DNA of 64,000 bases, from contig NZ_MAYU01000022.1 in NCBI RefSeq assembly GCF_001685025.1, positions 248,001-312,000 on the forward strand, given 5' to 3'. The translations under genes and the position numbers were made by a program. The notes beneath the pieces were generated by a model that was not told the DNA's origin, did no database searches, and saw only the letters and a list, made by a program, of their open reading frames with translations. The stretch comes from Bacillus sp. FJAT-27225 (GTDB lineage: Bacteria; Bacillota; Bacilli; Bacillales; Cytobacillaceae). Shown here piece after piece: positions 36,652 through 44,144 of this stretch; within the stretch, counting starts at the first letter, position 1, and each line of letters opens with the position of its first letter.

Positions 36652-37185
36652 TTAAAAATCGGCATGGCTTTCAGCCTCTTTAAGTATAATTTCCGATATG
36701 TGTTCCACTGCTTCTTCAGACTTAATCCAGAAAGCCGGTACGCCAGGAATTTTTTCGGGTGCAGTTTCCCAATAAAGGACAGCCAGAGTTCCATCAAGGC
36801 GGCTTAGCAGTTCTTCATCTTCCTTGTTGCGGACAAGGACAATTTTCGGATAACCCGCCCGTTTATGGCCTTCTATCAGGATAATATCCGGTCCAAGCGT
36901 ATCCAAAAGTGTAATCTGCTGTTCCAGCTTCCAGCTTTCCTGTACCGCCTGCAATAAAAGAGTTCCGTCCCCTTCGACAATGGAGGCTTCAGCTCCGGCA
37001 GCTAGATGCCTGGATGAATCTTTCCCTTCCGGAACCGATGGCCTGCCTCCATGACCATGATGTTTGATGGTTGCCACCTTGAGGCCTTTTTTCGAAAGAA
37101 TTTGAATTAAGCCCACTGACAGAGTCGTCTTGCCGCTGTTCTGGTAGCCGACAATTTGAAAAACGAATGGCCTTACCATGGCCAT
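36652..37185 (-). CDS. mobB: Molybdopterin-guanine dinucleotide biosynthesis protein MobB
   Basis: A 177-residue GTP-binding P-loop protein (FQIVGYQNSGKTTLSVGLI) that assists MobA in attaching GMP to molybdopterin. The switch-like TIKHHGHGG and ILIEGHKRAGYPK motifs are typical of MobB. Its start lies 13 bases inside the end of moeA, so the two are translationally coupled. No mobA or moaBCDE is in the window. Confidence 0.94.
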   Translation of the reverse strand: MAMVRPFVFQIVGYQNSGKTTLSVGLIQILSKKGLKVATIKHHGHGGRPSVPEGKDSSRHLAAGAEASIVEGDGTLLLQAVQESWKLEQQITLLDTLGPDIILIEGHKRAGYPKIVLVRNKEDEELLSRLDGTLAVLYWETAPEKIPGVPAFWIKSEEAVEHISEIILKEAESHADF

Positions 37186-38438
37186 TCGCTTCCTTCCTGG
37201 TCTTCAAGCAAAAGGGTTTCCACTTCCGTTCCCGCTTTAAATCCTCTTGTTCCGCCTGGAAGAATCATAAGTGAATTCGCCCCGGCAAGACTCATAACAA
37301 TATTTGATTTATCCAGCCCGCTTGGTGTTGCGAACAGTTTCCCCTTTTGATAGGAGATTGTACTTCTGACAAACCTGGTAAATGGATTTGCCTTCGCGAA
37401 ATCGGTATCTAGTACCGCAAGTTCCTTACGGAGATGCGGCTTTTCAGAGCAAAGCATTGTCCGGATAACAGGCCTTGCAAATAGCTCAAACCCCACATAA
37501 CAGGCAGATGGATTCCCTGAAAGGCCAAATAACAGCTTTCCATTGTGATGGGCTACTGTTGTCACGCTTCCAGGCCGCATTCCCACTTTATTAAACAAAA
37601 TTTCAGCTCCAAGTTTTTCGTAGATGGCAGGCATATAATCAAAATCACCTACCGAAACGCCCCCTGTTGTGACAAGCATATCGACTTGATCCAGTGCTTC
37701 CTTGACAGCTTCAAAACAAGTATCAAAATCATCGGGAAGGCTGCCGAGATAGTTTACTTTCGCTCCGGCACGCTCAATTTGTGCGGCAATCATATAGGAG
37801 TTGCTATTCCGGATTTTACCTGGTACAAGCGGATCATTGACTTCGAGCAGCTCGGTGCCCGTCGCATAAAGCCCGACAACCGGTTTCTTGGCAACCGGTA
37901 CTTCTCCATAGCCAAAAGTTGCCAGCATTGCCTGAATTCCCGGATTAATGATCGTCCCTTTCTTTACAAGGACTTCCCCTTCCTTCGCATCCTCGCCCTG
38001 GAAGGATACATTTTCACCTTTTTTAATTTTGCGTTTTATTGTCATGTAGCTTTTTCCATCGCGTTCAGAGGTTTTGGCAAGCTCAAGCATCATGACAGCA
38101 TCTGCACCTTCCGGCATCATCGCTCCTGTCATAATTCTGACAGCCTGTCTTCTGCCCAGTACTTTAGAGGTTGTTTGGCCGGCTCCAATATGGTCGATAA
38201 CCTCAAATTCAATTGGGTTTTCCAAGCCTGCTTCAAGTGAATCTTCGGCGCGAATCGCAAAGCCATCATATGGCGCGCGTGTAAAGTGTGGAACATCACT
38301 AGTCGCAATTAGATTCTCTGCCAAAAAGCGTCCAAAACTTTCGTTAATTGATATAAATTCGGCCTGGCCGGTTTGTTTGATTGACATGATTCGTTGAACG
38401 GCTTCACTAATCGAAATTGGCTTTCTCATTTCGAGCAT
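37173..38438 (-). CDS. moeA: Molybdopterin molybdenumtransferase MoeA
   Basis: A 421-residue enzyme that inserts molybdate into adenylylated molybdopterin. Visible motifs: SFGRFLAENLIATSDVPHFTRAP-like N-terminal region with APYDGFAIRAED, the GAMMPEGADAVMMLE segment, the active-site TTGGVSVGDFDYMP and LFGLSGNPSACYVGFELF. It precedes mobB in an operon. Neighbouring Fnr genes suggest the cofactor serves an anaerobic enzyme such as nitrate reductase, which is not in the window. Confidence 0.96.
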   Translation of the reverse strand: MLEMRKPISISEAVQRIMSIKQTGQAEFISINESFGRFLAENLIATSDVPHFTRAPYDGFAIRAEDSLEAGLENPIEFEVIDHIGAGQTTSKVLGRRQAVRIMTGAMMPEGADAVMMLELAKTSERDGKSYMTIKRKIKKGENVSFQGEDAKEGEVLVKKGTIINPGIQAMLATFGYGEVPVAKKPVVGLYATGTELLEVNDPLVPGKIRNSNSYMIAAQIERAGAKVNYLGSLPDDFDTCFEAVKEALDQVDMLVTTGGVSVGDFDYMPAIYEKLGAEILFNKVGMRPGSVTTVAHHNGKLLFGLSGNPSACYVGFELFARPVIRTMLCSEKPHLRKELAVLDTDFAKANPFTRFVRSTISYQKGKLFATPSGLDKSNIVMSLAGANSLMILPGGTRGFKAGTEVETLLLEDQEGSEWPW

Positions 38439-38573
38439 CTAATCATCTCCTGAGCCATATCTTTATTTACCTATCTCCACTATAAGGGTACTTGAAACAA
38501 TCCCCTATGGCAAACGTGCAAATCGTGAATATTTTATGTCCAAATCACTAATTTCCTAAAATTAATTTAATAG

Positions 38574-38616
38574 TGTGATGCGCGTCACCAACTTCTATTT
38601 TCCTATGCTGTATCTT
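38574..38616 (+). promoter_or_regulatory. Fnr-dependent promoter of the RIC/ScdA gene
   Basis: Fnr box TGTGATGCGCGTCACC (38574-38589, one mismatch) and -10 TATCTT at 38611-38616, with no -35 needed. The geometry again puts the box centre at about -41.5 and gives a leader of about 36 bases to the gene. Confidence 0.8.
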
Positions 38617-38658
38617 ACATATATAAGCTGAATTACTACCTTTTACAAGGAGGATATA

Positions 38659-39360
38659 TTGCAAATGTTAAAAACATATTCTGAACAGACACTTGTCCGA
38701 GATCTCGTGAATGATTTTCCAAAAACGGCTGATGTATTCAAGAAAGTACGAATCGATTTTTGCTGCGGAGGCGCCACTCCAATAGCAGAAGCAGCGGCTT
38801 CAGGAAATGTAAACCTTGAGACACTGATGGCCAACCTTAATGAAGTAATCGAAAAAAGCAGCGGAGCCGCCAGTGACATGAAGGTTTGGATCGATTCTGA
38901 TTCAAACACAATTATTGACCATATCATTGTTCAATACCATAACCCGCTCCGCGAAGAATTTGCCACTCTGAGCCCATATGTTACAAAAGTAGCACGTGTC
39001 CACGGTTCTAATCACCCGGAACTGCTTAAAATGAATGAACTTTTTTACGAATTGAAAAAGGAAATGCTTGAGCATGTGGATAAAGAAGAAGCATCTGTCT
39101 TCCCGCTCATTAACCAGCTTGACACTGACACCATTGAAGACCGGGAGCAAGCACTCCATTACATTAAGGAGCTAGAGCAGGAGCATGACCATGCAGGGGC
39201 GATCTTGAAACAGCTTCGTGAGGTAACAGGTGACTTTACCCCTCCACTGGATGCATGCGGAACATACCGTCTCGTATACCGCCGCCTCGAGATGCTGGAA
39301 GAGCAAACTTTCATGCATGTCCACCTGGAAAACAACATCCTGTTCCCTAGATACTTTTAA
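38659..39360 (+). CDS. scdA: Iron-sulphur cluster repair protein RIC (ScdA/YtfE)
   Basis: A di-iron protein of about 232 residues that repairs Fe-S clusters damaged by NO or oxidants. The N-terminal DUF542 part has VRIDFCCGGATPIAEAA (Cys pair). The C-terminal hemerythrin-like domain supplies the His/Glu ligands (IVQYHNPLREEF, EHVDKEEASVFP, ELEQEHDHAG, HVHLENNILFP). AAGGAGG lies five bases before a TTG at 38659 and eleven before an ATG at 38665; both are possible starts. An Fnr box precedes it, consistent with nitrosative stress during nitrate respiration. Confidence 0.94.
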   Translation: MQMLKTYSEQTLVRDLVNDFPKTADVFKKVRIDFCCGGATPIAEAAASGNVNLETLMANLNEVIEKSSGAASDMKVWIDSDSNTIIDHIIVQYHNPLREEFATLSPYVTKVARVHGSNHPELLKMNELFYELKKEMLEHVDKEEASVFPLINQLDTDTIEDREQALHYIKELEQEHDHAGAILKQLREVTGDFTPPLDACGTYRLVYRRLEMLEEQTFMHVHLENNILFPRYF

Positions 39361-39476
39361 TATAGAAAAAGCTTGATTCAAATGGAGGCTGGCCCAAATA
39401 AGTTTTTGGGGGCCTCTTTATGTTGGGTTGAAAATCGAAGAAGTGGTGATCGCACACTTCACTGAAGTCCTGCCTC

Positions 39477-39570
39477 TTGACGACCCTGCCGGTGAGAAAA
39501 TTGAGTGCACAGTCGTCAATAGGAGTTCTTGACGACTTTATGGTAAAAAAATTGAGTGCACTGTCGTCAA
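39477..39570. repeat. Two tandem units of TTGACGAC...GTCGTCAA
   Basis: Unit 1 TTGACGAC 39477-39484 with GTCGTCAA 39512-39519; unit 2 TTGACGAC 39529-39536 with GTCGTCAA 39563-39570. Each inverted repeat encloses a conserved AAAATTGAGTGCAC. The 51-52-base spacing and internal conservation suggest a repeated protein-binding or structured RNA element. Confidence 0.75.
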
Positions 39571-39665
39571 TTGAGTGACCAATACGAGCTGGACTTTTTA
39601 TAGTAGAGTTATATTTCGTTTCATAGAGTTTACGTGTTGCCGGGATGTGTCTGAAGTGTGAATAG

Positions 39666-39715
39666 GGGCGATATATGGTTCGTTCAGGGCGATAAAATGG
39701 TGAAAACGGGTGATA
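39666..39715. repeat. Three-copy 21-base-period repeat
   Basis: GGGCGATA at 39666, GGGCGATA at 39687 and GGGTGATA at 39708, each followed by A/T-rich sequence; exact 21-base period, two helical turns. Confidence 0.65.
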
Positions 39716-39754
39716 AATTTTTGGCCCGATTGTGGTGCGGATTTTAATCCTACT

Positions 39755-39792
39755 AAAAAACTGCCCGAAGCTCTTGCTCCGGGCAGTTTTTC
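39755..39792 (-). terminator. Terminator after moaA
   Basis: Stem AAAACTGCCCG / CGGGCAGTTTT with T-run on the minus strand. Confidence 0.9.
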
Positions 39793-39797
39793 TATAT

Positions 39798-40814
39798 CTA
39801 TCCACCAATATAAGACATTTCAATTTTTTTGCGAGTGGCGGCTGATTCTTCGGTCCGTTCATCCGAATACCGGTCGGCGCGGCCGTTCCAAATCGATGTA
39901 ACCCGCTCGGCGATTTCCTCATCTGTGGCACCATTTCTCATGAAATTGCGCAGATCGTGGCCATTTCCGTTGAAAAGGCAAGTAAAGATTTGGCCATTGG
40001 CTGATAACCGTGACCGTGTACAGCTTGAGCAGAATGATTCCGATACTGAGGTTATGAAGCCTACTTCCATATCTGTCCCTTTATATCGATACAACTTGGC
40101 TACTTCACCAAAGTATGCGGGATCTACAGGCTCGAGCTCATACTTTTCACAAAGCATTTCGTAAATCTGCTTTTTCGTAACGACATCATCCATTTTCCAG
40201 CCATTAGTGCTGCCGACGTCCATAAATTCAATATAGCGAAGCTGAAGCCCATTGTTCTTGCAGTATTCAGCCATCGGGATGATTTCCTGATCGTTCAGGC
40301 CTTTTTTGACAACCATATTTACCTTTACACCCAGGCCGGCTTTGCGTGCAGCGGCAATTCCGTCAAGAACAGGTTTAGTCCCGACATTCCTCCCGTTGAT
40401 TTCACCAAAAAGTTTGTCGTCTAGGCTGTCAAGGGAGACGTTCACACGTTTCAGACCCGCTGCTTTCAACTGCTCCGCAAACTTAGGCAACAAGACTCCA
40501 TTCGTTGTCAGCCCAATATCGCTCAATCCTTCAATCTTTGACAGCTTTTCAACGAGAATCGGCAAGTCCATGCGCAGAAGCGGTTCGCCGCCTGTAAGCC
40601 GGATTTTTTCGACACCAAGACTGACAAATATATTTGCGAGTCTTTCAATCTCTTCATAGCTAAGCAGGGCAGCCTTTGGCAAAAACACAAAATCAGGACC
40701 AAACTTATCAGCCGGCATGCAATATTGGCAGCGGAAGTTGCAGCGATCAATGACCGAAATCCTCAAATCCCTCAATGGCCTGTTCAATTTATCTTTAATA
40801 ATGGTTTTATCCAC
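39798..40814 (-). CDS. moaA: GTP 3',8-cyclase MoaA
   Basis: Radical SAM enzyme of 338 residues for the first step of molybdenum cofactor synthesis. N-terminal cluster C-x3-C-x2-C in [15 protein letters not shown]-terminal second cluster in [17 protein letters not shown]; the protein ends SYIGG with the essential Gly-Gly tail. It is divergent from fnr copy 2. MoaC and the other moa genes must be elsewhere in the genome. Confidence 0.97.
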   Translation of the reverse strand: MDKTIIKDKLNRPLRDLRISVIDRCNFRCQYCMPADKFGPDFVFLPKAALLSYEEIERLANIFVSLGVEKIRLTGGEPLLRMDLPILVEKLSKIEGLSDIGLTTNGVLLPKFAEQLKAAGLKRVNVSLDSLDDKLFGEINGRNVGTKPVLDGIAAARKAGLGVKVNMVVKKGLNDQEIIPMAEYCKNNGLQLRYIEFMDVGSTNGWKMDDVVTKKQIYEMLCEKYELEPVDPAYFGEVAKLYRYKGTDMEVGFITSVSESFCSSCTRSRLSANGQIFTCLFNGNGHDLRNFMRNGATDEEIAERVTSIWNGRADRYSDERTEESAATRKKIEMSYIGG

Positions 40815-41194
40815 TTTATCAACTCCAATATATGGGGTTTGTTTTCAGTCAAAGCTTGGTGTATATGCTCACACTAACGCCTGGTTACCAGTAAAAAGAA
40901 CTTTACGATCGCTAAACCCATTCAAGGAAAATTTATATACTATTAAACTTAATTTAAACATATACATATTGTTTACTTTATTTTCTTATTTTAGCATAGA
41001 TAGACTCTGTTGGGTTACGTCTTTGCCTATTTAAAAGCAGTTGTCAAAGAATGTTCACCGATTCTGCCTATTATTTGAGGTTTTCACTATATTGTCATTG
41101 TTAATCAGTTTTTAACCTTTTGAGCTGATGTAGAATGATAGTAACAAAAATCACAGACGGACTTACAAAAATCCTAAGCAAAGAGGTGGCTGCC
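40815..41194. other. Divergent region between moaA and fnr copy 2
   Basis: About 380 AT-rich bases. No box as good as the other Fnr sites was seen; GGTGTATATGCTCACA (near 40858-40873) keeps only one good half-site. No ORF with a ribosome site. Confidence 0.4.
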
Positions 41195-41899
41195 ATGGGT
41201 GCTGTTAAAGTAATGAAACCAACCCACTCAATTGAAATAAAAGAGATTCTTCACTTTGCAGACCGGAAGTTTAAAACGGAACGCGGCACATTTTTATTTC
41301 AGGAAGGCATGGAGGCACAGGAACTCTATATCGTTCTTTCTGGAAAAATTCAAATCTCTAAGATTACGTCAGATGGCCGTGAGCTTTCACTTCGCATTTG
41401 CGGGGAAAATGATATATGCGGTGAGCTGACTTTATTTACCGCCAATCCGAAATACCTTCTTAGCGCAAAAGTTATTGAGGAAGCCGAAGTCGCGGCTATC
41501 CGAAAGGAAATCATTGAAACTGAAATTTTCCAAAACAGCGCCCTCGCCTTTGAATTCATGAAATGGATGAGTGACCATTTCAGGAAAACACAAACGAAGT
41601 TTCGTGACCTTGTCCTGAACGGTAAACGGGGAGCCTTGTTTTCTACGCTGATCCGAATGACCAACAGCTATGGCATTCACAAGGATGATGGCATATTAAT
41701 TGATTTACCCCTTACAAACCAGGATCTAGCTAATTTTTGCGGTACATCCAGGGAAAGCACGAATCGAATTTTAAGCGAACTAAAGCGGGACGGAATCGTC
41801 ACAATTAAAAAAGGGAAAATTACTGTTCATGATCTTGATTACCTTAAGCTTGAAATTGGCTGCGAAAACTGTCCTGCGGTTTATTGCAGTATTGAATAA
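41195..41899 (+). CDS. Fnr/Crp family oxygen-responsive regulator, copy 2
   Basis: A 234-residue paralogue of the regulator at 34800, with the same layout: beta-barrel (GTFLFQEGMEAQELYIVLSGKI), dimer helix, winged helix (NQDLANFCGTSRESTNRILSEL) and the C-terminal C-x2-C-x4-C (CENCPAVYC). The Asp of KFRDLVLNGK is also kept. I start it at the ATG at 41195 after AGAGGTGG; the open frame continues 20 codons upstream to an ATG without a ribosome site. The recognition helix differs at two positions from copy 1 (SREVVNR vs SRESTNR), so specificity may be similar but not identical. Confidence 0.9.
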   Translation: MGAVKVMKPTHSIEIKEILHFADRKFKTERGTFLFQEGMEAQELYIVLSGKIQISKITSDGRELSLRICGENDICGELTLFTANPKYLLSAKVIEEAEVAAIRKEIIETEIFQNSALAFEFMKWMSDHFRKTQTKFRDLVLNGKRGALFSTLIRMTNSYGIHKDDGILIDLPLTNQDLANFCGTSRESTNRILSELKRDGIVTIKKGKITVHDLDYLKLEIGCENCPAVYCSIE

Positions 41900-41949
41900 C
41901 GTCTAACCTGCAGGGGGTGTTTCGACGCCCCTTTCATTCGATACAAATA

Positions 41950-41983
41950 CAGGAAGCCCTGAAGCTGAGGGCTTCCTGTTTTT
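41950..41983. terminator. Bidirectional terminator between fnr copy 2 and the radical SAM gene
   Basis: Stem AGGAAGCCCT / AGGGCTTCCT followed by GTTTTT; serves both converging genes. Confidence 0.85.
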
Positions 41984-41986
41984 CAT

Positions 41987-43165
41987 TTATGCTTGGTTTG
42001 CTTTTTCTCTCATTGCTTTAGGAATGTATACACAGAACGGTTCGCTCTCAAGGTAATCCCCAGTCATGGCGTAAGCCCTTGAGCGGGAACCGCCGCAAAC
42101 ATGGCGGAATTCGCAGACACCGCATTTGCCCTTGTATTCGTCCGGATTGCGCAGCGACTTGAATACTGGCGAGTTTCGATAAATTTCCGCAAGCGGGGTT
42201 TCCCTCACATTTCCTGCCTGGATTGGCAGCAATCCACTCGGATACACATCACCGATATGGGATATAAACACAAAGCCATTTCCATCGTTTACTCCCTTTG
42301 GCGCACGGCCAAGGCCATCGATCGAACCGGTCAGGCCATGCTCGGTCAATGCATCAAGATACTCGATTTTTCCTCGTTGCTGCCTGGCTTCGCGTGCTTT
42401 CTGCTGAATGACAACCCGCCGGTAATGCTGGCCGGCTGTTGTTTTAATATCAAATGAAACACGCTTGCTCAGGTCGTACAGCCAGCGGAATACATGCTCA
42501 TGCTGTACAGGGGATATCATATCGCTTTCTTGTCCTCTTCCAGTTGGAACAAGGAAAAATACGCTCCACAGCACACACTGCAGTTCTTCCATCAGCTGAG
42601 CCATTTCCTCCAGGTAGTCGATATTGTACCTTGAAATGACGGTATTGATTTGAATCGGAATTTCAAGCTCATGCAAATAGTTAATCCGTTCAAGGGTCAA
42701 ATCAAAGCTTCCCGCAGTTCCCCTGAAGTGGTCATGTATTTCAGCATTAGGGCCGTCAAGGCTGAATGCCCATCGGGAAAGGCCGACTTCCTTCGCCTTT
42801 TCAATCGCTTCCTTCGTTACATTTGGTGTCGCACTTGGTGTCATCGAAACGCGGACACCTTTTTCGACAGCATATTTGGCAATATCAAATACATCTTTTC
42901 GCATCAGCGGATCCCCGCCTGTAAATACCAGCATTGGGTTCTGCATTTCGTAAATTTGATCGATCAAATTCTTGCCTTCTTCAAATGTTAGTTCGCGGGG
43001 GTCGCGCATATATTGAGCTTCTGCCCGGCAGTGCAGGCACTTAAGCTGGCACGCACGCGTCAGCTCCCATATAACAATAAATGGATTTTCATTAAAATCC
43101 CTTGCGAATGGATTCTTTTTCATTATTAGTTCAGGATCAAAAGCCATATTTGGACCAAATGCCAT
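41987..43165 (-). CDS. Radical SAM/SPASM protein, NirJ/AhbD-like (TIGR04053 type)
   Basis: A 392-residue radical SAM enzyme. N-terminal cluster motif C-x3-C-x2-C in TRACQLKCLHCRAEAQY, SAM-binding FTGGDPLMRKD, and a C-terminal SPASM-type cysteine set (GKCGVCEFRHVCGGSRSRAYAMTGDYLESEPFC). The arrangement matches proteins related to haem d1/alternative haem synthesis (NirJ, AhbC/D) and, from memory, the family called TIGR04053, whose reaction is unknown. A perfect Fnr palindrome lies 41.5 bases before a TATAAT -10, so it is probably made under oxygen limitation. Substrate not deducible. Confidence 0.85.
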   Translation of the reverse strand: MAFGPNMAFDPELIMKKNPFARDFNENPFIVIWELTRACQLKCLHCRAEAQYMRDPRELTFEEGKNLIDQIYEMQNPMLVFTGGDPLMRKDVFDIAKYAVEKGVRVSMTPSATPNVTKEAIEKAKEVGLSRWAFSLDGPNAEIHDHFRGTAGSFDLTLERINYLHELEIPIQINTVISRYNIDYLEEMAQLMEELQCVLWSVFFLVPTGRGQESDMISPVQHEHVFRWLYDLSKRVSFDIKTTAGQHYRRVVIQQKAREARQQRGKIEYLDALTEHGLTGSIDGLGRAPKGVNDGNGFVFISHIGDVYPSGLLPIQAGNVRETPLAEIYRNSPVFKSLRNPDEYKGKCGVCEFRHVCGGSRSRAYAMTGDYLESEPFCVYIPKAMREKANQA

Positions 43166-43215
43166 ATTAAAAACGCCTCCTAATTGGCTGGCAGTTACTA
43201 GCCTTGTTACTCGTT

Positions 43216-43258
43216 ATTATAAAACTGTATGGATAGTGGAAATGTGAGGTAGGTCACA
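43216..43258 (-). promoter_or_regulatory. Fnr-dependent promoter of the radical SAM gene
   Basis: Perfect box TGTGAGGTAGGTCACA (43243-43258) and consensus -10 TATAAT at 43216-43221 on the minus strand; inferred start near 43209 gives a box centre at about -41.5 and a 44-base leader. Confidence 0.88.
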
Positions 43259-43411
43259 TCAGGAGAGGTTTCTTTGACGTATTTGTGAAAGAATACAACA
43301 TAAACAACATGTGTATATTTGAAAGAGGTATGAATCTTTGGAGAGTCGTGGAACATTTGGTTGTGAAACAAGAAAAACCGGGGCGTGCCTGGCACTGTTC
43401 GCATTTTTCAG

Positions 43412-43440
43412 CAAAAAAACAGCAGCCGCACTGGCTGCTG
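43412..43440 (-). terminator. Terminator after the YedF-like gene
   Basis: Minus-strand stem CAGCAGCC / GGCTGCTG with seven Ts. Confidence 0.85.
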
Positions 43441-43443
43441 TTT

Positions 43444-43782
43444 TTAAGATATGGTCATTATTTCATATTTTGCGGAAAGTTCGACGAATTCACCCATTGT
43501 GCTAATTTTCCCAACTGAAATCGAGTCTGTGAGTCCATAATGCTCGACACACGTCTTGCAGGCAAGGATTTCGACGCCTTTCTGCTCAAGCTCCTTCAAA
43601 TGGACTGACACAAAGGAATCATCGGTCATCAAGTATACTCCGGAGTTCATACAGAAAACTGCTCTTGGAAGTTCATCGCGCTGCTTCAGCAATGTGAAAA
43701 AAGTTTCGAGCACATTGACACCAAGTTGCTCGTCCCCTCTGCCAAGCTGGTTGGAGCTGGCTAGTATAACCTTATTCTTCAT
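43444..43782 (-). CDS. YedF C-terminal-like DsrE family protein
   Basis: A 112-residue DsrE/F-fold protein. Its features, SNQLGRGDEQLGVNVLETFF, VFCMNSGVYL, LKELEQKGVEILACKTCVEHYGL and SVGKISTMGEFVEL, match the C-terminal domain of YedF, a protein tied to selenium or sulphur-transfer metabolism. The N-terminal TusA-like domain that YedF usually carries is missing. The conserved CKTC pair is present. It is third in a yitV-yitW-yedF-like operon (24-base gap), next to the Fe-S assembly protein YitW. B. subtilis has no gene here. Role unknown, possibly a persulphide carrier. Confidence 0.75.
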   Translation of the reverse strand: MKNKVILASSNQLGRGDEQLGVNVLETFFTLLKQRDELPRAVFCMNSGVYLMTDDSFVSVHLKELEQKGVEILACKTCVEHYGLTDSISVGKISTMGEFVELSAKYEIMTIS

Positions 43783-43806
43783 ATCATTAGCCTGCCTTCC
43801 GTCTAA

Positions 43807-44115
43807 TTACCTTATTCCTAATGCGATTTTTGCATAACGGGACATCATTTCTTTGCTCCAAGGCGGATTGAACACAATGTTAACCTCTGTATCCTTAACC
43901 TCCGGAATATCAGCAAGCGCACGCTTTACCTGATCAACAATCGTTCCCGCAAGCGGGCAGCCCATTGATGTCAATGTCATTGTTACCGTGGCTACGCCTT
44001 CCTCATCCATTGTTACATCATAAACCAATCCCAGGTTAACAATGTCAACTCCGAGTTCCGGGTCAATAACAAGCTCGAGTGCACCCATAATACTGTCTTT
44101 TAATTCTTGATCCAT
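43807..44115 (-). CDS. yitW: MIP18/SufT-like Fe-S assembly protein YitW
   Basis: A 102-residue DUF59 (MIP18) protein, involved in iron-sulphur cluster assembly or transfer. Motifs: DPELGVDIVNLGLVYDV and the conserved Cys in TSMGCPLAGTI, plus NPPWSKEMMS. Same length as B. subtilis YitW. It is second in the operon after yitV. Confidence 0.93.
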   Translation of the reverse strand: MDQELKDSIMGALELVIDPELGVDIVNLGLVYDVTMDEEGVATVTMTLTSMGCPLAGTIVDQVKRALADIPEVKDTEVNIVFNPPWSKEMMSRYAKIALGIR

Positions 44116-44144
44116 CTTTATCGCTCCTTACGTTAGTTTGATTT

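Larger units (their letters stand above)
39361..39797. other. Non-coding repeat-rich gap between scdA and moaA
   Basis: These 437 bases hold a weak hairpin after scdA (GAGGC...GCCTC, 39384-39416), two tandem TTGACGAC inverted-repeat units, a three-copy GGGCGATA repeat and the moaA terminator. The open frame on the minus strand has no ribosome site and only translates repeats. Confidence 0.6.

Noticed and set aside
39347-39934. 195-residue minus-strand open frame over the scdA-moaA gap
   Set aside because: It overlaps the end of moaA in another frame, has no ribosome site, and its peptide only translates the TTGACGAC repeats.
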